A DNA stretch of 64,000 bases from Winslowiella iniecta (GTDB lineage: Bacteria > Pseudomonadota > Gammaproteobacteria > Enterobacterales > Enterobacteriaceae), in contig NZ_JRXE01000007.1 in assembly GCF_001267535.1 (NCBI RefSeq), forward strand, positions 100,398 to 164,397, written 5' to 3'. The notes beneath the pieces are model-generated. The model saw nothing but the letters and a program-made list of their open reading frames with translations. It did no database searches and was not told the DNA's origin. Positions 20,101 through 28,154 of this stretch are shown here, piece by piece. How positions within the stretch are numbered: the first letter of the stretch is position 1; every line of letters starts with the position of its first letter. A program made the translations under genes and the position numbers.

Positions 20101-21009
20101 GCTGGCATAGTATTCGCGGGCTTCAGAAAGCACCGCGTCTGCGTTCAGCAGTGAGGCAGACATTGCGGTCAGTTTTTCGATGACTTCACGCATAGACTTT
20201 TTCTGGTCTCCCGTCTCCGCTGGCTGGTTGCTCACTAACTTCAGGCAGATATCACGCAGTGCGGCAGCCGCCTCGCCGATAACGCCGTTATGTGGTCTGT
20301 CTGCCACCCGGGAGAGCTGTTGCGCACTGGCCTCCAGCGGGCGTTTGTCCAGCAACAGAAACGCGTGGTTCTGCCCCAATTTGCGAAACTCTTGTAGCAT
20401 CGCAAGATCTTTTTTCCAGACGGTATCCAGTGAATCTGCGGGCATATTTCCTTGTGTAACGACCTCTTCCTGGCCAAATAAAGCGCTTAATGCTTCGCTG
20501 ATCTCCCAGTCTGGCTCCGTGTGGTCGGCTAGCATCCGGCTGAACCTTTTTTCTGACTGCGCCAGCTGGTTTTTTTCTCCGTCAGGGTAAGGTTCAGGAA
20601 TGGCGGGCTGGCTCAGTCCGTCCCAGAAAATCGTTTCCAGTGCATTCCACAAATTATTGGCTTCAAATGACGTCAGGTGCAGGCCCGCCACCATCGAAGA
20701 AAGGGTTTTCGGTTGACCATTCTGCGGCTCTGTCAGTTGCAGGCCGCTTTGCTGGTTCAGACAGTCCCTGAGAGAGGGGCTCAGTCTGAAGCAGCGGTCA
20801 GCTAATTCACCAACGTACTCATCCTGCGTCCAGTTATGCCCGACATCTTTTGCCTGAGTCATGGCGTTAAATAAGGTGGCTAAAGCTTCAGGAGGGATTG
20901 CCGGAAACTCAGGGTTGTCAGCGACGGCGGTTTCAATTGGCGCTGGGCAGTTAATGGTTCTTGGGGATGAATAAGTAACGGAGGAAAGTGTCAGGTTTTT
21001 GAGCGTCAT
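14179..21009 (-). CDS. giant toxin-like protein with C80/CPD-like domain and LysM-like tail
   Basis: The protein has 2276 residues and I do not recognise it as a named gene. The N-terminal half (to about 1200) is mostly helical, with long charged stretches that look like coiled coil. A very basic linker spans about 1280-1316, and a hydrophobic stretch lies around 1705-1745. Near the C-terminus, VHG (His1918) and LESCNVG (Cys1966) lie 48 residues apart with SPEALAKKL between them. This is the layout of clan CD cysteine peptidases such as the inositol-phosphate-activated autoprocessing domain (family C80) of MARTX and clostridial toxins. Two LysM-like repeats follow (about 2151-2209 and 2210-2276, ending PAGTKLKLP and PVGTRIVLP). 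There is no signal peptide and I saw no RTX repeats. It occupies the malQ-nfuA interval, where E. coli has gntT. No secretion or immunity gene adjoins it. The start ATG at 21009 has only a weak ribosome site (CAGGG). Toxin or effector function is inference. Confidence 0.75.
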   Translation of the reverse strand: MTLKNLTLSSVTYSSPRTINCPAPIETAVADNPEFPAIPPEALATLFNAMTQAKDVGHNWTQDEYVGELADRCFRLSPSLRDCLNQQSGLQLTEPQNGQPKTLSSMVAGLHLTSFEANNLWNALETIFWDGLSQPAIPEPYPDGEKNQLAQSEKRFSRMLADHTEPDWEISEALSALFGQEEVVTQGNMPADSLDTVWKKDLAMLQEFRKLGQNHAFLLLDKRPLEASAQQLSRVADRPHNGVIGEAAAALRDICLKLVSNQPAETGDQKKSMREVIEKLTAMSASLLNADAVLSEAREYYASGKNGDTATLPVRLNEAKASLRHAWKELQNTVTWIGQQTDHEWSKRFLSNLRVSYARLEIKSLRTLKALKEAKSQSGKDLQAEKVRMEKEAGTLSLLAEKTSRPVIRVAAEALKNCCDLAGSVMRQQPRDSVLPEIKKTAELLFELSESLQSADITLPAARALLKSGAEPKALNRMADQLETQRKALDNTLTLLNSYAGAMEEALPMGKALSPGEQSLSKLINKIRTQEERFLQVDDALKKVKHDLRPQKSAGEIVMKKAAEGAEFAKIQLSQTFSAIKHTFRLAARTADLGVRHVAHSEKQKGDRPDSVETQRFNGLLSATAYGPLSNIQKLCEQAEKLAAATKKVGKSDGVRDRNKQYGVLVKGENKNAPGTTQAERLVKKLAALNEPRDAVHAALKRVTAEIDQTQKDLTLLERQYPQQFTELNAFRKQLLNAEKTCTEVVKTLDNQVKMLQGESEAAIPPAFAGTFKKMRTSMDAVQDAITAAVKRWEELPEAAQELLSDTEIAVKKVVSTTSQAAELLNHQKPDAESFEAAAAEAVSALEDPALISVELTAVAGFMAIVEDLHRACQLLRDIKREAGSWKKANVAAAPHQPIPLPVENDFRKACKKIMDAVYQAANARGAVESSITHITGSRLEVFSPDARIIKHLAGILAGQTAALNHKFLPEERENYAGAVDGSINDIAQHFRKSGDPTGDKFALRLKKEYLRELEGKVVLPQSTREVLEQSQTWAEYMVQSGAKNLQSRLIYTAASQAVDAALSSALPAISGTAALRAIAKFVITPLPLTIELGKLDKSLMPGDALPRNAKSNMIANSVGIAATRLLSPLLPPMVKMMQEGALTGIQLWRDGSVEVWDKLKERLPEDIAGAIALRPVNEAIKSAFAGKLTPEDMPLIQQPSETKIDVATELKQNQQLYQELKQYLYQYDAVMITKDGHRIEARASADEAGEPILCLDGKPLIYPNGMQNKVADDGIEQSAESGRKENSRKTRGLFGRAHKIVKDYKKTEEKKVMTLAYNNNAKITTQTGQVLTVDKVQDGSEDLIYIADGKRILTKAQALSEYIALANKLKLSTSMNLSAEKTASDIYNRAYPHELNIKKISQQSLTDIFRENNEHTLTPNSIVRIKIQRFDTDGYLDEGYYKTASLYDIARGALVDPSGNGHITVEGLPPTIASIFHTYPYIGRQTFSVTTMLNDKIQDKISEFETNDSSVFRGQVWKGSTKNILTEMSKTKKIPELKMAADSEIKSGHVTFRYSDEKIPMPGIIAIPKTNGNTILVNLLTRETLEVKIDKQYDSDKSAHHEDAKNLKAFLLPNFDLRRSQLFRESDENSSAFHSKLTSLNGNNYYHQPGADLYNYVSPLNVNMVNSLDELGSQLSASEITAIKSNAEFLITTEGEIWAKALIAQGQKFVNGLAMLAAPISGVPAVSAFNIGLTFLSHLLAAGEISLADDSKKDALKKDLLMDIALSLPGHAGDTAEIINRFKKMKKAIPVVFDPFWQKLDNAAPQPAVLKPAISVTPQRVTASTLPDKVLDEHFEIPDSVSPHLGNRYILQVGETGKKKWRAFEGYAKSSITQHNIPRSNIYGELGTNRPNSFLQRPDSTTFSGLTMNDRLDVPVHGSILAPSSSKVKGIQGAETFVYYSPEALAKKLYSYGLRQVGILRLESCNVGSGDYVTAFKKELDKLGIKVGYLAAPNGYLTASNLPYLHIRPIWQLDFKHPWKVIEVDSTVNLPGKKIDARVNTSDIVINFSKLEEAEKISYLTKIGLDLDEAKNLIKHIGSTEVWKIIRATILNSNSLDLPDDITIAIKSSLQDELIKRGMSVTLSQSEEAEKADTEKSTPVAPDSFHLSGGEIILNRFQSLSEISKEFQAKYGNIINFHGKLQQANPAVVVDDIRKRGLPAGTKLKLPPLELSKNSAYITKGYETFNLVALQYATSSGSYDAEIQSKVESRNLPLLRQHRYAKDIVLPVGTRIVLP

Positions 21010-21072
21010 CCTTGAGTCTACCCTGTTGGAAAATTATCAGGGAACTGTAATTAGAGAAGGAGGAAGTGACTT

Positions 21073-21174
21073 ATGAAAACGGCAGAAACCTTACAGATCT
21101 TTCGTACGGGAATGAAAAGTATTGTCAGTATTTGTCAGTGGTGTTGTCGTCTGATACGAGTTATTTATCGCTAA
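21073..21174 (+). CDS. possible 33-residue small protein
   Basis: A short frame starts at ATG 21073 behind a strong AAGGAGG (21057-21063) at 9-base spacing and ends at TAA 21172-21174. The peptide is basic and cysteine-containing, with the core SIVSICQWCCRLIRVIYR. It is divergent from the giant gene, starting 63 bases from that gene's start codon, and is followed by the repeat at 21188. I know of no family for it. The ribosome site is the main argument for reality. It could equally be chance, a leader peptide or a remnant of a lost gene. Confidence 0.35.
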   Translation: MKTAETLQIFRTGMKSIVSICQWCCRLIRVIYR

Positions 21175-21187
21175 GTTACTGAAATAA

Positions 21188-21265
21188 AGGAGGGGAGCCG
21201 TTTTCGGCTCCCCTCCTGATGGGGGTTAACCCTCGGCACGGGCGGCGAAAACGCCGCCCCTACAG
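21188..21265 (+). repeat. two-hairpin intergenic repeat, complete copy
   Basis: The first hairpin has a perfect 13-bp stem, AGGAGGGGAGCCG / CGGCTCCCCTCCT, with loop TTTT (21188-21217). After the spacer GATGGGGGTTAACCCTCGGC comes the second hairpin, GGGCGGCG / CGCCGCCC with loop AAAA (21240-21259), then CTACA. It has the same order and spacer type as the copy at 31002. It lies at the 3' side of nfuA and may also end nfuA transcription. Confidence 0.85.
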
Positions 21266-21283
21266 GTGATCGGTGCGTAATGC

Positions 21284-21859
21284 TTAATAGTAGGAGTGCT
21301 CGCCGCGCTGGTGCTCGGTCAGATCGCGCACGCCTTTCAGCTCCGGGAAAGCCTGCAACAGCTCTTTCTCGATACCTTCTTTCAGTGTGACATCGACCAT
21401 TGAACACCCGTTACAGCCGCCGCCAAATTGCAGAATGGCATAGCCTTCATCGGTGATCTCCATCAGCGAGACTTTACCACCGTGGCCTGCCAGCTGCGGG
21501 TTGATCTGTGATTGCAGCTGATATTCAACACGCTCAATCAGTGGCGCATCGTCTGACACTTTACGCATTTTAGCGTTAGGTGCTTTCAGCGTCAGCTGGG
21601 AACCGAGGTTGTCAGTGACGAAATCAATTTCAGCATCATCCAGGTATGGTGCGCTGAGTTCATCAATAAAAGCGGACAGTTTTTCAAACTTCAGCTCGGT
21701 ATCAGTGGCTTCTACTGCATCGGGTGGGCAGTAGGAGACGCCGCACTCGGCGGTTGGCGTACCCGGATTAATAACGAATACGCGAATCTGGGTGCCATCT
21801 TCCTGGTTTGACAGCAGTTTTGCGAAGTGTTCTTGCGCAGAATCAGAAATTCGGATCAT
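21284..21859 (-). CDS. nfuA: Fe-S biogenesis scaffold/carrier NfuA
   Basis: Carries a [4Fe-4S] cluster to client apoproteins, especially under iron or oxidative stress. It has 191 residues, the E. coli length. A degenerate A-type N-terminal domain is followed by a C-terminal Nfu domain with CNGC, giving Cys149 and Cys152 as cluster ligands. It lies 58 bases downstream of gntX on the same strand, as in E. coli. The two-hairpin repeat follows its stop codon. Confidence 0.97.
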   Translation of the reverse strand: MIRISDSAQEHFAKLLSNQEDGTQIRVFVINPGTPTAECGVSYCPPDAVEATDTELKFEKLSAFIDELSAPYLDDAEIDFVTDNLGSQLTLKAPNAKMRKVSDDAPLIERVEYQLQSQINPQLAGHGGKVSLMEITDEGYAILQFGGGCNGCSMVDVTLKEGIEKELLQAFPELKGVRDLTEHQRGEHSYY

Positions 21860-21917
21860 GGCGATTGCTCAATAGTTAACACATTTAATTGGTTATAATA
21901 CGCCCATCACTGGCGCG

Positions 21918-22601
21918 CTACAAGGTTCGACACAGGCACCAGACCTGCACGCTGGCGGCTCCGGCAGCCATTAACAGACGGCTGATTTCGCCAACGGTAC
22001 TGCCGGTGGTGACCACATCATCAACAACGGCGATATGACGTCCGCGAACGTCAATTTCAAGCCTGAACGCACCACGCAGATTTTTGCGCCGTGCACTGGC
22101 GCTTAACTGATGCTGCACGTTTCCGGCGCGTACACGGCGCAGTGCTTGCGGCTGATAATCGCTGCCGCACCCGTGTGCCAGTAAATGCGCCAGCAGGTCG
22201 GCCTGATTAAATCCACGTCGCCAGGCGCGTCGTTGGTGCAGTGGCACCGCCATGATGATGGCGGGCCTGGCTAACGGGCGCAGCCGTCGTTCATGCCACC
22301 AGCTTAGCAAAATCAGCCGCGCCAGCATCACAGAGAGTGCTGTTGTGCGATGAAATTTGAATTGCGTCAGCAGCAAGCTGAGTGGTGGCTGATAGCCACT
22401 GACAAAGCACAGCGCCTGCCACGGCGGCGGGCGGCGCAGGCAGCGGCCGCATTGCTCAGTGCGACAGACTGCTGGCAAACCGCAGCGCGGGCAGGCCGCC
22501 GGATGACGCGGTAACTGGCGATAACAGAAACTGCATATCCCGTGCTGATGCAGCGCCAGCGGCATCAGACATAGCCAACAACATCCCGGCATTGGTAGCA
22601 T
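21918..22601 (-). CDS. gntX: ComF/GntX-family phosphoribosyltransferase-like protein
   Basis: 227 residues. The N-terminal zinc-ribbon-like region carries paired cysteines (CCWLC, CSFC, CPRC, CGRC, within about 8-55). The C-terminal part is a type I phosphoribosyltransferase fold with the PRPP-loop sequence VVDDVVTTGST. ComF relatives support DNA uptake in competent bacteria, and E. coli GntX/YhgH has been linked to growth on DNA. The name GntX comes from an early gluconate-related designation and does not imply gluconate transport. It is divergent from bioH with 46 bases between. Confidence 0.93.
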   Translation of the reverse strand: MLPMPGCCWLCLMPLALHQHGICSFCYRQLPRHPAACPRCGLPAVCRTEQCGRCLRRPPPWQALCFVSGYQPPLSLLLTQFKFHRTTALSVMLARLILLSWWHERRLRPLARPAIIMAVPLHQRRAWRRGFNQADLLAHLLAHGCGSDYQPQALRRVRAGNVQHQLSASARRKNLRGAFRLEIDVRGRHIAVVDDVVTTGSTVGEISRLLMAAGAASVQVWCLCRTL

Positions 22602-22647
22602 AGCGGCCTCCAGAATCGCTCTATAGCAAAGAAAAGGACAATAACCG

Positions 22648-23424
22648 ATGGCGCAGCTTTACTGGCAGACCGCAGGCACAGGAAAAGTCGATCTTGTGCT
22701 GTTGCACGGATGGGGACTGAATGCCGAAGTGTGGCATTGCATCATTGATCGGCTCAGCCCGCATTTTCGTCTGCACCTGGTGGACCTGCCAGGCTTTGGC
22801 CGCAGCGGCGACTATGGCGCACTGACGCTTGATCAGATGGTAGACAGCCTGCTGCCGCAGATGCCGGAAAAAGCAATCTGGCTGGGCTGGTCCCTGGGCG
22901 GTCTGGTCGCCAGTCGCCTGGCGCTGCGCTATCCGCAGCGGGTGCAGGCGTTAATCAGCGTCGCCTCCTCACCGTGTTTTACCGCCCGCGATGACTGGCC
23001 GGGGATTAAACCGCACACTCTGCAAAGTTTTCAGCAGCAGCTAAGTGATGATTTCCAGCGCACGGTGGAGCGCTTTCTGGCGCTGCAAACGCTGGGCACT
23101 GAATCGGCGCGTCAGGATGCACGTGTATTGAAAAGTGTGGTGCTGTCGCAGCCGATGCCGTCGGTGGCGGTACTGGAAGGCGGGCTGGAGATTCTCAGGC
23201 AGGTCGATCTGCGTGCTGAAATGGTCGCGCTGACGGTGCCGATGCTGCGTCTGTATGGTTATCTCGACGGGCTGGTACCACGCAAGGTCGCCAGTTTGCT
23301 CGATGAACAATGGCCGCACAGCGAATCGTGCGTGATAGAGAAAGCGGCGCATGCGCCTTTTATCTCCCATCCCGAGGCGTTCTGCCAGCATGTTATTGAT
23401 TTTACGCAGCCGCTGACGCAGTAA
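22648..23424 (+). CDS. bioH: pimeloyl-[ACP] methyl ester esterase
   Basis: Alpha/beta hydrolase that removes the methyl group from pimeloyl-ACP methyl ester, closing the BioC-BioH route to the biotin pimelate moiety. It has 258 residues. The nucleophile elbow GWSLGG places Ser82, and the acid and His are in the GYLDGLVP and [11 protein letters not shown] regions near the C-terminus. It is a lone gene divergent from gntX, as in E. coli. Confidence 0.95.
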   Translation: MAQLYWQTAGTGKVDLVLLHGWGLNAEVWHCIIDRLSPHFRLHLVDLPGFGRSGDYGALTLDQMVDSLLPQMPEKAIWLGWSLGGLVASRLALRYPQRVQALISVASSPCFTARDDWPGIKPHTLQSFQQQLSDDFQRTVERFLALQTLGTESARQDARVLKSVVLSQPMPSVAVLEGGLEILRQVDLRAEMVALTVPMLRLYGYLDGLVPRKVASLLDEQWPHSESCVIEKAAHAPFISHPEAFCQHVIDFTQPLTQ

Positions 23425-23604
23425 CATTTGGTCATATAACTGGCGAATTTGAAAATAGCAGCAATACTTTCTCATGTAGGCATGGCTGCTAATTATCTCA
23501 TCAGTCTGAGTGGTCCACGGAGCCGGGCAATAATTTTTTTGGCTGTTAACGTGTTCTGAAGTGGTAATTGCACATCTCAATATCGATCTATGGAGAGGCT
23601 TTAT

Positions 23605-23874
23605 ATGAATGTATTAAAAACTATTGCTGCAACATTAGTGGTGGGTTCTGTTTCTTTCGGCGCGCTGGCAGCGGAAGAAGTGACCAAAGAGCAGGTTGAA
23701 CAGATGAAGCTGGAGAAAATCGGTACAGTAACCACTACCGCGGAAACCACTTCACCAATGGATGCGAAAGAAGTGCTGTCAAAAGAGGCCGATAAAAAAG
23801 GCGGGAAATACTTCCTGGTTATCGCCGGACGTGAGCACGGTAAAATCAGTGCGACAGCCGAAGTTTATAAGTAA
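23605..23874 (+). CDS. small periplasmic DUF1471 (YdgH/BhsA/McbA-type) protein
   Basis: 89 residues from the ATG at 23605, which has GGAGAGG upstream. The ATG 15 bases earlier lies over that site and is less likely. The signal peptide is clear, with probable cleavage at ALA-AEE (after residue 22). The mature part ends with KYFLVIAGREHGKISATAEVYK, the compact beta fold of the DUF1471 family. These proteins are often stress-induced and affect envelope or biofilm properties. The specific role here is unknown. A terminator hairpin follows 9 bases after the stop. Confidence 0.85.
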   Translation: MNVLKTIAATLVVGSVSFGALAAEEVTKEQVEQMKLEKIGTVTTTAETTSPMDAKEVLSKEADKKGGKYFLVIAGREHGKISATAEVYK

Positions 23875-23883
23875 TCCGTTCGC

Positions 23884-23914
23884 CGGGCATGCCGAATTAA
23901 GGCACGCCCGTTTT
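23884..23914 (+). terminator. rho-independent terminator of the DUF1471 gene
   Basis: Stem CGGGCATGCC / GGCACGCCCG with one internal mismatch, loop GAATTAA, followed by TTTT. The stop codon of the convergent phosphorylase gene (23897-23899) lies inside the loop, so the hairpin is shared by both gene ends. Confidence 0.8.
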
Positions 23915-25594
23915 CAGCCACAGATAGTGCCACGGCGCTAACACCAGCATTTCACTCCCCTCAATCACTTCTCCGCGCACAATATCGCGATACTTTCTCT
24001 GCTCGGGTAGTCGGGTTTCCACGTTTTTACTGCTCAGGTTATAGACGCAAAGCAAACTGGCTTGCCCGTCGTGCGAGTAGCGGCGCAGCATCAACAGCGA
24101 GTTGTCGCTGTCGAGAATTTCCATCGGGTTATCCGGATGAAAAGCGGGCTGGCGGGTACGCAGCTGGATAAGCGCGCTGAGCTGGGTAAAGATCTGATGA
24201 CGCAGTCCGTTCTCTGCTGTCAGTTGCTGCTCAATATCGGCAATGGCAAATTTCTCGCGGTTAATGGCGCGATTATGACCAGCGGCTTTTACCCCTTCGC
24301 TATCGTTGCGCGAGCCTAAAATACTCTGCACATAAATCGCCGGTACGCCGGGAAAAGCCAGCAGCAGCGCATGTGCCAGCATAAAGCGACGCAAACGCGT
24401 GTCATCGTCGTCCTGCTGCTGATTCAGCGCATCCATATAAGTGACGTTTATTTCATACGGGCTGGTGCTGCCGTCTGGATTGTTTTTATAGGAGATCAGT
24501 GCGCCTTCCATCGCCAAATCGCGCACCAAAGCGACGATCTCTACTTCCGGCAAAATGCCGCGCGCCGGATTGAGGCCGATCCCGTCATGGGAAGCGAGGA
24601 AGTTAAAGAAAGTGGTGGTGCCGCCGCCAGAATCCAGCAAAGCGGCCCACTGACGCAGCGCGCGTGAGGAGCCGTTGTGGATCGCATGCAGCACCAGTGG
24701 CGGCAGGGAAAACTGATACACCATCTGCGCTTCATCTTCGCCGTTACCAAAATAACTGATGTTGTCCTGATGCGGCACATTGGTTTCGGTAATGATCACC
24801 GTGCCGGGTGCCACCTCATCGACAATGGCGCGAAACAGTTTGACCAGCTGATGGGTTTTCGGCAGATGAATACAGCGGGTGCCCGGCGTTTTCCACATAT
24901 AACCCACTGCATCAAGCCGCACGTAATCAGCCCCTTTTTTCAGGTAATCGAGCAGTACGCCCACCATGCGAATCAGCACTTCCGGGTTGCCGAAATTCAG
25001 GTCGATCTGATCGGCGCTGAAGGTGGTCCAGATAAAGCGTTTTTCACCATTGGCAAAATCAAATGGCGTCAGCAGGGGGGAAGTGCGCGGGCGGGTCACC
25101 GCGCTGAGATCGGTGGCGGGCGACATACTGATAAAAAAGTCGTCCCAGCCGGGATCCAGCGCCAGAAAATGTTTAAACCAGGCGCTGTGTGCTGACATAT
25201 GGTTGCAGACAAAATCGAACATCAGACGCGTGTGGCGATGTAATTCCGCGATATCTGTCCAGTCGCCACAGATGGCATCGATGCGGTGGTAGTCAATCAC
25301 TGAAAAGCCATCGTCGGATGACCACGGAAAGAACGGCAGCAGATGGACGATATTAAAGGTGTTGTGCAGATGCTGTTGATAAAAGCGGGAGAAGGTCGCC
25401 AAAGTTGGCGCTTCGCTTTCGCGGAACTGATCGGCATAGGTAATCAACACCACATCTTTCTCATCCCAGTGAGACTTACGGGCAGTTTTTATTGACTGGC
25501 GCGCCTCGCGGATATGGGAAAGCAGCCGCTCGCGACTGGCCTGCGGGAAGGTCGATGGGTAGATTTCATCTATTAACGTGTTGATAGTATGCAT
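23897..25594 (-). CDS. ycjM: GH13_18 sugar phosphorylase, YcjM-like (glucosylglycerate phosphorylase)
   Basis: 565 residues from the ATG at 25594. A GTG 18 bases upstream would add six residues. The sequence follows E. coli YcjM closely from DVVLITYADQF onward. YcjM phosphorolyses 2-O-alpha-glucosyl-glycerate to glucose-1-phosphate and glycerate. The sucrose phosphorylase subfamily is shown by LLPFFPWSSDDGFSVIDY, the nucleophile region VRLDAVGYMWK, the acid/base region IITETNVPH and ASHDGIGLNP. It stands alone between the DUF1471 gene and tex, where E. coli carries feoABC, and no ycj-type transporter genes adjoin. Substrate choice among GH13_18 members cannot be proved from sequence alone. 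Confidence 0.85.
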   Translation of the reverse strand: MHTINTLIDEIYPSTFPQASRERLLSHIREARQSIKTARKSHWDEKDVVLITYADQFRESEAPTLATFSRFYQQHLHNTFNIVHLLPFFPWSSDDGFSVIDYHRIDAICGDWTDIAELHRHTRLMFDFVCNHMSAHSAWFKHFLALDPGWDDFFISMSPATDLSAVTRPRTSPLLTPFDFANGEKRFIWTTFSADQIDLNFGNPEVLIRMVGVLLDYLKKGADYVRLDAVGYMWKTPGTRCIHLPKTHQLVKLFRAIVDEVAPGTVIITETNVPHQDNISYFGNGEDEAQMVYQFSLPPLVLHAIHNGSSRALRQWAALLDSGGGTTTFFNFLASHDGIGLNPARGILPEVEIVALVRDLAMEGALISYKNNPDGSTSPYEINVTYMDALNQQQDDDDTRLRRFMLAHALLLAFPGVPAIYVQSILGSRNDSEGVKAAGHNRAINREKFAIADIEQQLTAENGLRHQIFTQLSALIQLRTRQPAFHPDNPMEILDSDNSLLMLRRYSHDGQASLLCVYNLSSKNVETRLPEQRKYRDIVRGEVIEGSEMLVLAPWHYLWLKTGVP

Positions 25595-25711
25595 TTTAAT
25601 CCAACGGGCCACCGCGTGAAGAATGAAAAAGCACTCTTTTCCACTGTAGACCGTTGGACTAAATTCGCAACCGGGAACGGGCGGCGAGCATCAGCACGCC
25701 ACCCGGGCAGA

Positions 25712-28045
25712 TTAGCGTTTTTTACCGAAGGCAGCGGCTAGCGCATCGCCCATTGCGCTATTGCCTGCTGGCGTCTGACTGGCTTTCGGGCGGGGTTTGC
25801 CCTGTACCGGACGAGCGCCGTCACGCGGTGCGCTTTTCGCGTTGCCGCCTGCACGGGCGTTGCTTTCGCCGGGTTGCTCGTCGAGACGCATGGTCAGCGC
25901 GATACGCTTACGTTGCAGATCGACTTCCATCACCTTCACTTTGACGATATCACCGGCCTTCACCACTTTATGCGGATCGTCGATAAACTTGTCGGAAAGT
26001 GAAGAGATATGCACTAATCCATCCTGATGCACGCCGATATCAACAAAGGCACCGAAGTTGGTGACGTTAGTGACGGAACCTTCCAGCACCATGCCGGGTT
26101 GCAGATCGTTCATGGTGTCGATGCCATCAGCAAATTGCGCGGTTTTAAACTCAGGACGCGGATCGCGACCCGGTTTTTCCAGCTCTTTGATAATGTCGCT
26201 GACCGTAGGCACACCAAAACGCTCGTCGGTAAAATCGACCGCTTTCAGGTTGCGCAATTCAGACGGGTTACCCATCAGTTCGTTCAGCGCCTGACGGGTA
26301 GCAGACAGAATACGCTCTACCACCGGATAAGCCTCCGGGTGAACCGTTGACGCATCCAGCGGGTTATCGCCGTGGTTAATACGCAGGAAGCCCGCACACT
26401 GTTCAAAGGCTTTCGGCCCGAGACGGCTGACTTTCAGCAGCTGCTGGCGATTGCGGAAGCGACCGTTCTCATCACGCCAGCCGACGATATTCTGCGCCAT
26501 CATTTTGCTTAGCCCGGCGACGCGCATTAGCAGCGCCACTGACGCGGTATTCAGATCGACACCCACGCCGTTTACGCAGTCTTCAACCACGGCATCAAGT
26601 TTTTTCGCCAGCTGGCTCTGGCTGACGTCATGCTGATACTGGCCGACACCGATTGATTTCGGGTCGATTTTCACCAGTTCGGCCAGCGGATCCTGCAAGC
26701 GACGGGCGATGGAAACCGCACCGCGCAGTGACACATCCAGATCCGGGAACTCCAGTGCCGCCAGTTCTGATGCAGAGTACACCGATGCACCCGCTTCACT
26801 GACAATCACTTTCTGCGCCTGCACCTGTGGGAACTGCTTCTGCACGTCGAGGAAGAAACGCTCGGTTTCACGTGATGCCGTTCCGTTACCAATCGCGACC
26901 AGCTCTACCTGATGTTTGGTGCACAGGCTGGCGACCGCGGCGGCGGCTTTCGCCGCCTGGCCGGTGTGCGGATAAATGGTATCGGTCGCGACCAGCTTGC
27001 CGGTGGCATCGACGATTGCCACTTTCACGCCGGTACGCAGGCCAGGATCAAGACCCATGGTGGCGCGCATGCCGGCAGGAGCTGCCATCAGCAGATCGTG
27101 CAGGTTACGGGCGAAAACATTGATCGCTTCATCTTCCGCACGCTCGCGCACGCTGCCCATCAGCTCGGTTTCCAGATGCAGCATCACCTTGATACGCCAT
27201 GTCCAGCTGACGACCGCTTTACGCCAGCTGTCAGCCGGGGCATTGTTCAGGCGCAGATTCAGGTGTTCAGTGATGATCTGTTCGCCATGGCTTTCACGCG
27301 GCGGTTCATCAAACTGCGGATCGGCATTCAGCGCCAGTTGCAGCACGCCTTCGTTTCGGCCACGCAACATAGCTAATGCACGGTGTGAAGGCACCGTCGA
27401 CAGCGCTTCGTGATGATCGAAATAGTCGCGGAATTTCGCGCCCGCTTCCTCTTTGCCTTCCACCACGCGGGAAACCAGGTGGGCATTTTTCCACAGATAT
27501 TCACGGACTTTCGCCAGCAGCGCAGCGTCTTCAGCAAAGCGCTCCATCAGGATATAGCGCGCGCCATCCAGTGCGGCTTTGACATCGGCCACGCCTTTCC
27601 CGGCATCGACAAACTCAGCGGCCAGCTGCTCAGGCTGATGTGACGGATCCTGCCAGAGTGTATCTGCCAGTGGCTCCAGGCCCGCTTCGATCGCGATTTG
27701 TCCGCGGGTGCGGCGCTTCGGCTTGTACGGCAGGTAAAGGTCTTCGAGTTCGGTTTTGCTCATCGTGCCGTTAATGGCGGCCGCGAGGGTTTCGGAGAGT
27801 TTGCCTTGTTCGTCAATGGATTTCAGAATGGACTGACGGCGATCTTCCAGTTCGCGCAGGTAGCCAAGACGTGTCTCCAGTTGGCGCAGCTGGGTGTCAT
27901 CCAGACCACCGGTCACTTCCTTACGATAACGTGCAATAAACGGCACGGTATTCCCTTCATCCAACAGGCGAACAGCGGCTTCAACTTGTTCAGCCCGTGC
28001 CTGAAGTTCACTTGCAATAATGCGGCTCAGCGAATCTTTCATCAT
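25712..28045 (-). CDS. tex: RNA-binding transcription accessory protein Tex
   Basis: 777 residues, S1-domain RNA-binding protein conserved in bacteria (yhgF in E. coli). The N-terminal Tex helical region is followed by a YqgF-like nuclease fold ([16 protein letters not shown]), a helix-hairpin-helix region ([15 protein letters not shown]) and a C-terminal S1 domain at about 650-719 ([16 protein letters not shown]). A low-complexity tail follows. Two consecutive ATG codons start the gene. It precedes greB by 109 bases, in opposite order to transcription (greB lies upstream on the same strand). Confidence 0.96.
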   Translation of the reverse strand: MMKDSLSRIIASELQARAEQVEAAVRLLDEGNTVPFIARYRKEVTGGLDDTQLRQLETRLGYLRELEDRRQSILKSIDEQGKLSETLAAAINGTMSKTELEDLYLPYKPKRRTRGQIAIEAGLEPLADTLWQDPSHQPEQLAAEFVDAGKGVADVKAALDGARYILMERFAEDAALLAKVREYLWKNAHLVSRVVEGKEEAGAKFRDYFDHHEALSTVPSHRALAMLRGRNEGVLQLALNADPQFDEPPRESHGEQIITEHLNLRLNNAPADSWRKAVVSWTWRIKVMLHLETELMGSVRERAEDEAINVFARNLHDLLMAAPAGMRATMGLDPGLRTGVKVAIVDATGKLVATDTIYPHTGQAAKAAAAVASLCTKHQVELVAIGNGTASRETERFFLDVQKQFPQVQAQKVIVSEAGASVYSASELAALEFPDLDVSLRGAVSIARRLQDPLAELVKIDPKSIGVGQYQHDVSQSQLAKKLDAVVEDCVNGVGVDLNTASVALLMRVAGLSKMMAQNIVGWRDENGRFRNRQQLLKVSRLGPKAFEQCAGFLRINHGDNPLDASTVHPEAYPVVERILSATRQALNELMGNPSELRNLKAVDFTDERFGVPTVSDIIKELEKPGRDPRPEFKTAQFADGIDTMNDLQPGMVLEGSVTNVTNFGAFVDIGVHQDGLVHISSLSDKFIDDPHKVVKAGDIVKVKVMEVDLQRKRIALTMRLDEQPGESNARAGGNAKSAPRDGARPVQGKPRPKASQTPAGNSAMGDALAAAFGKKR

Positions 28046-28154
28046 CGGTTCAACTATCTTGCTATCACAGGGTTGAGGATCAGGGGACAGTTATACGGAT
28101 CGACGGCTGAAATTGCCAGCCGCCTGGCGGTGATTGCGCCAGAATCCGAATTTT

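Noticed and set aside
21010..21283. hrp box or other type III promoter for the giant gene
   Set aside because: I looked on the minus strand for GGAACC-n15/16-CCACnnA and did not find it. Type III delivery is therefore not supported by the promoter.
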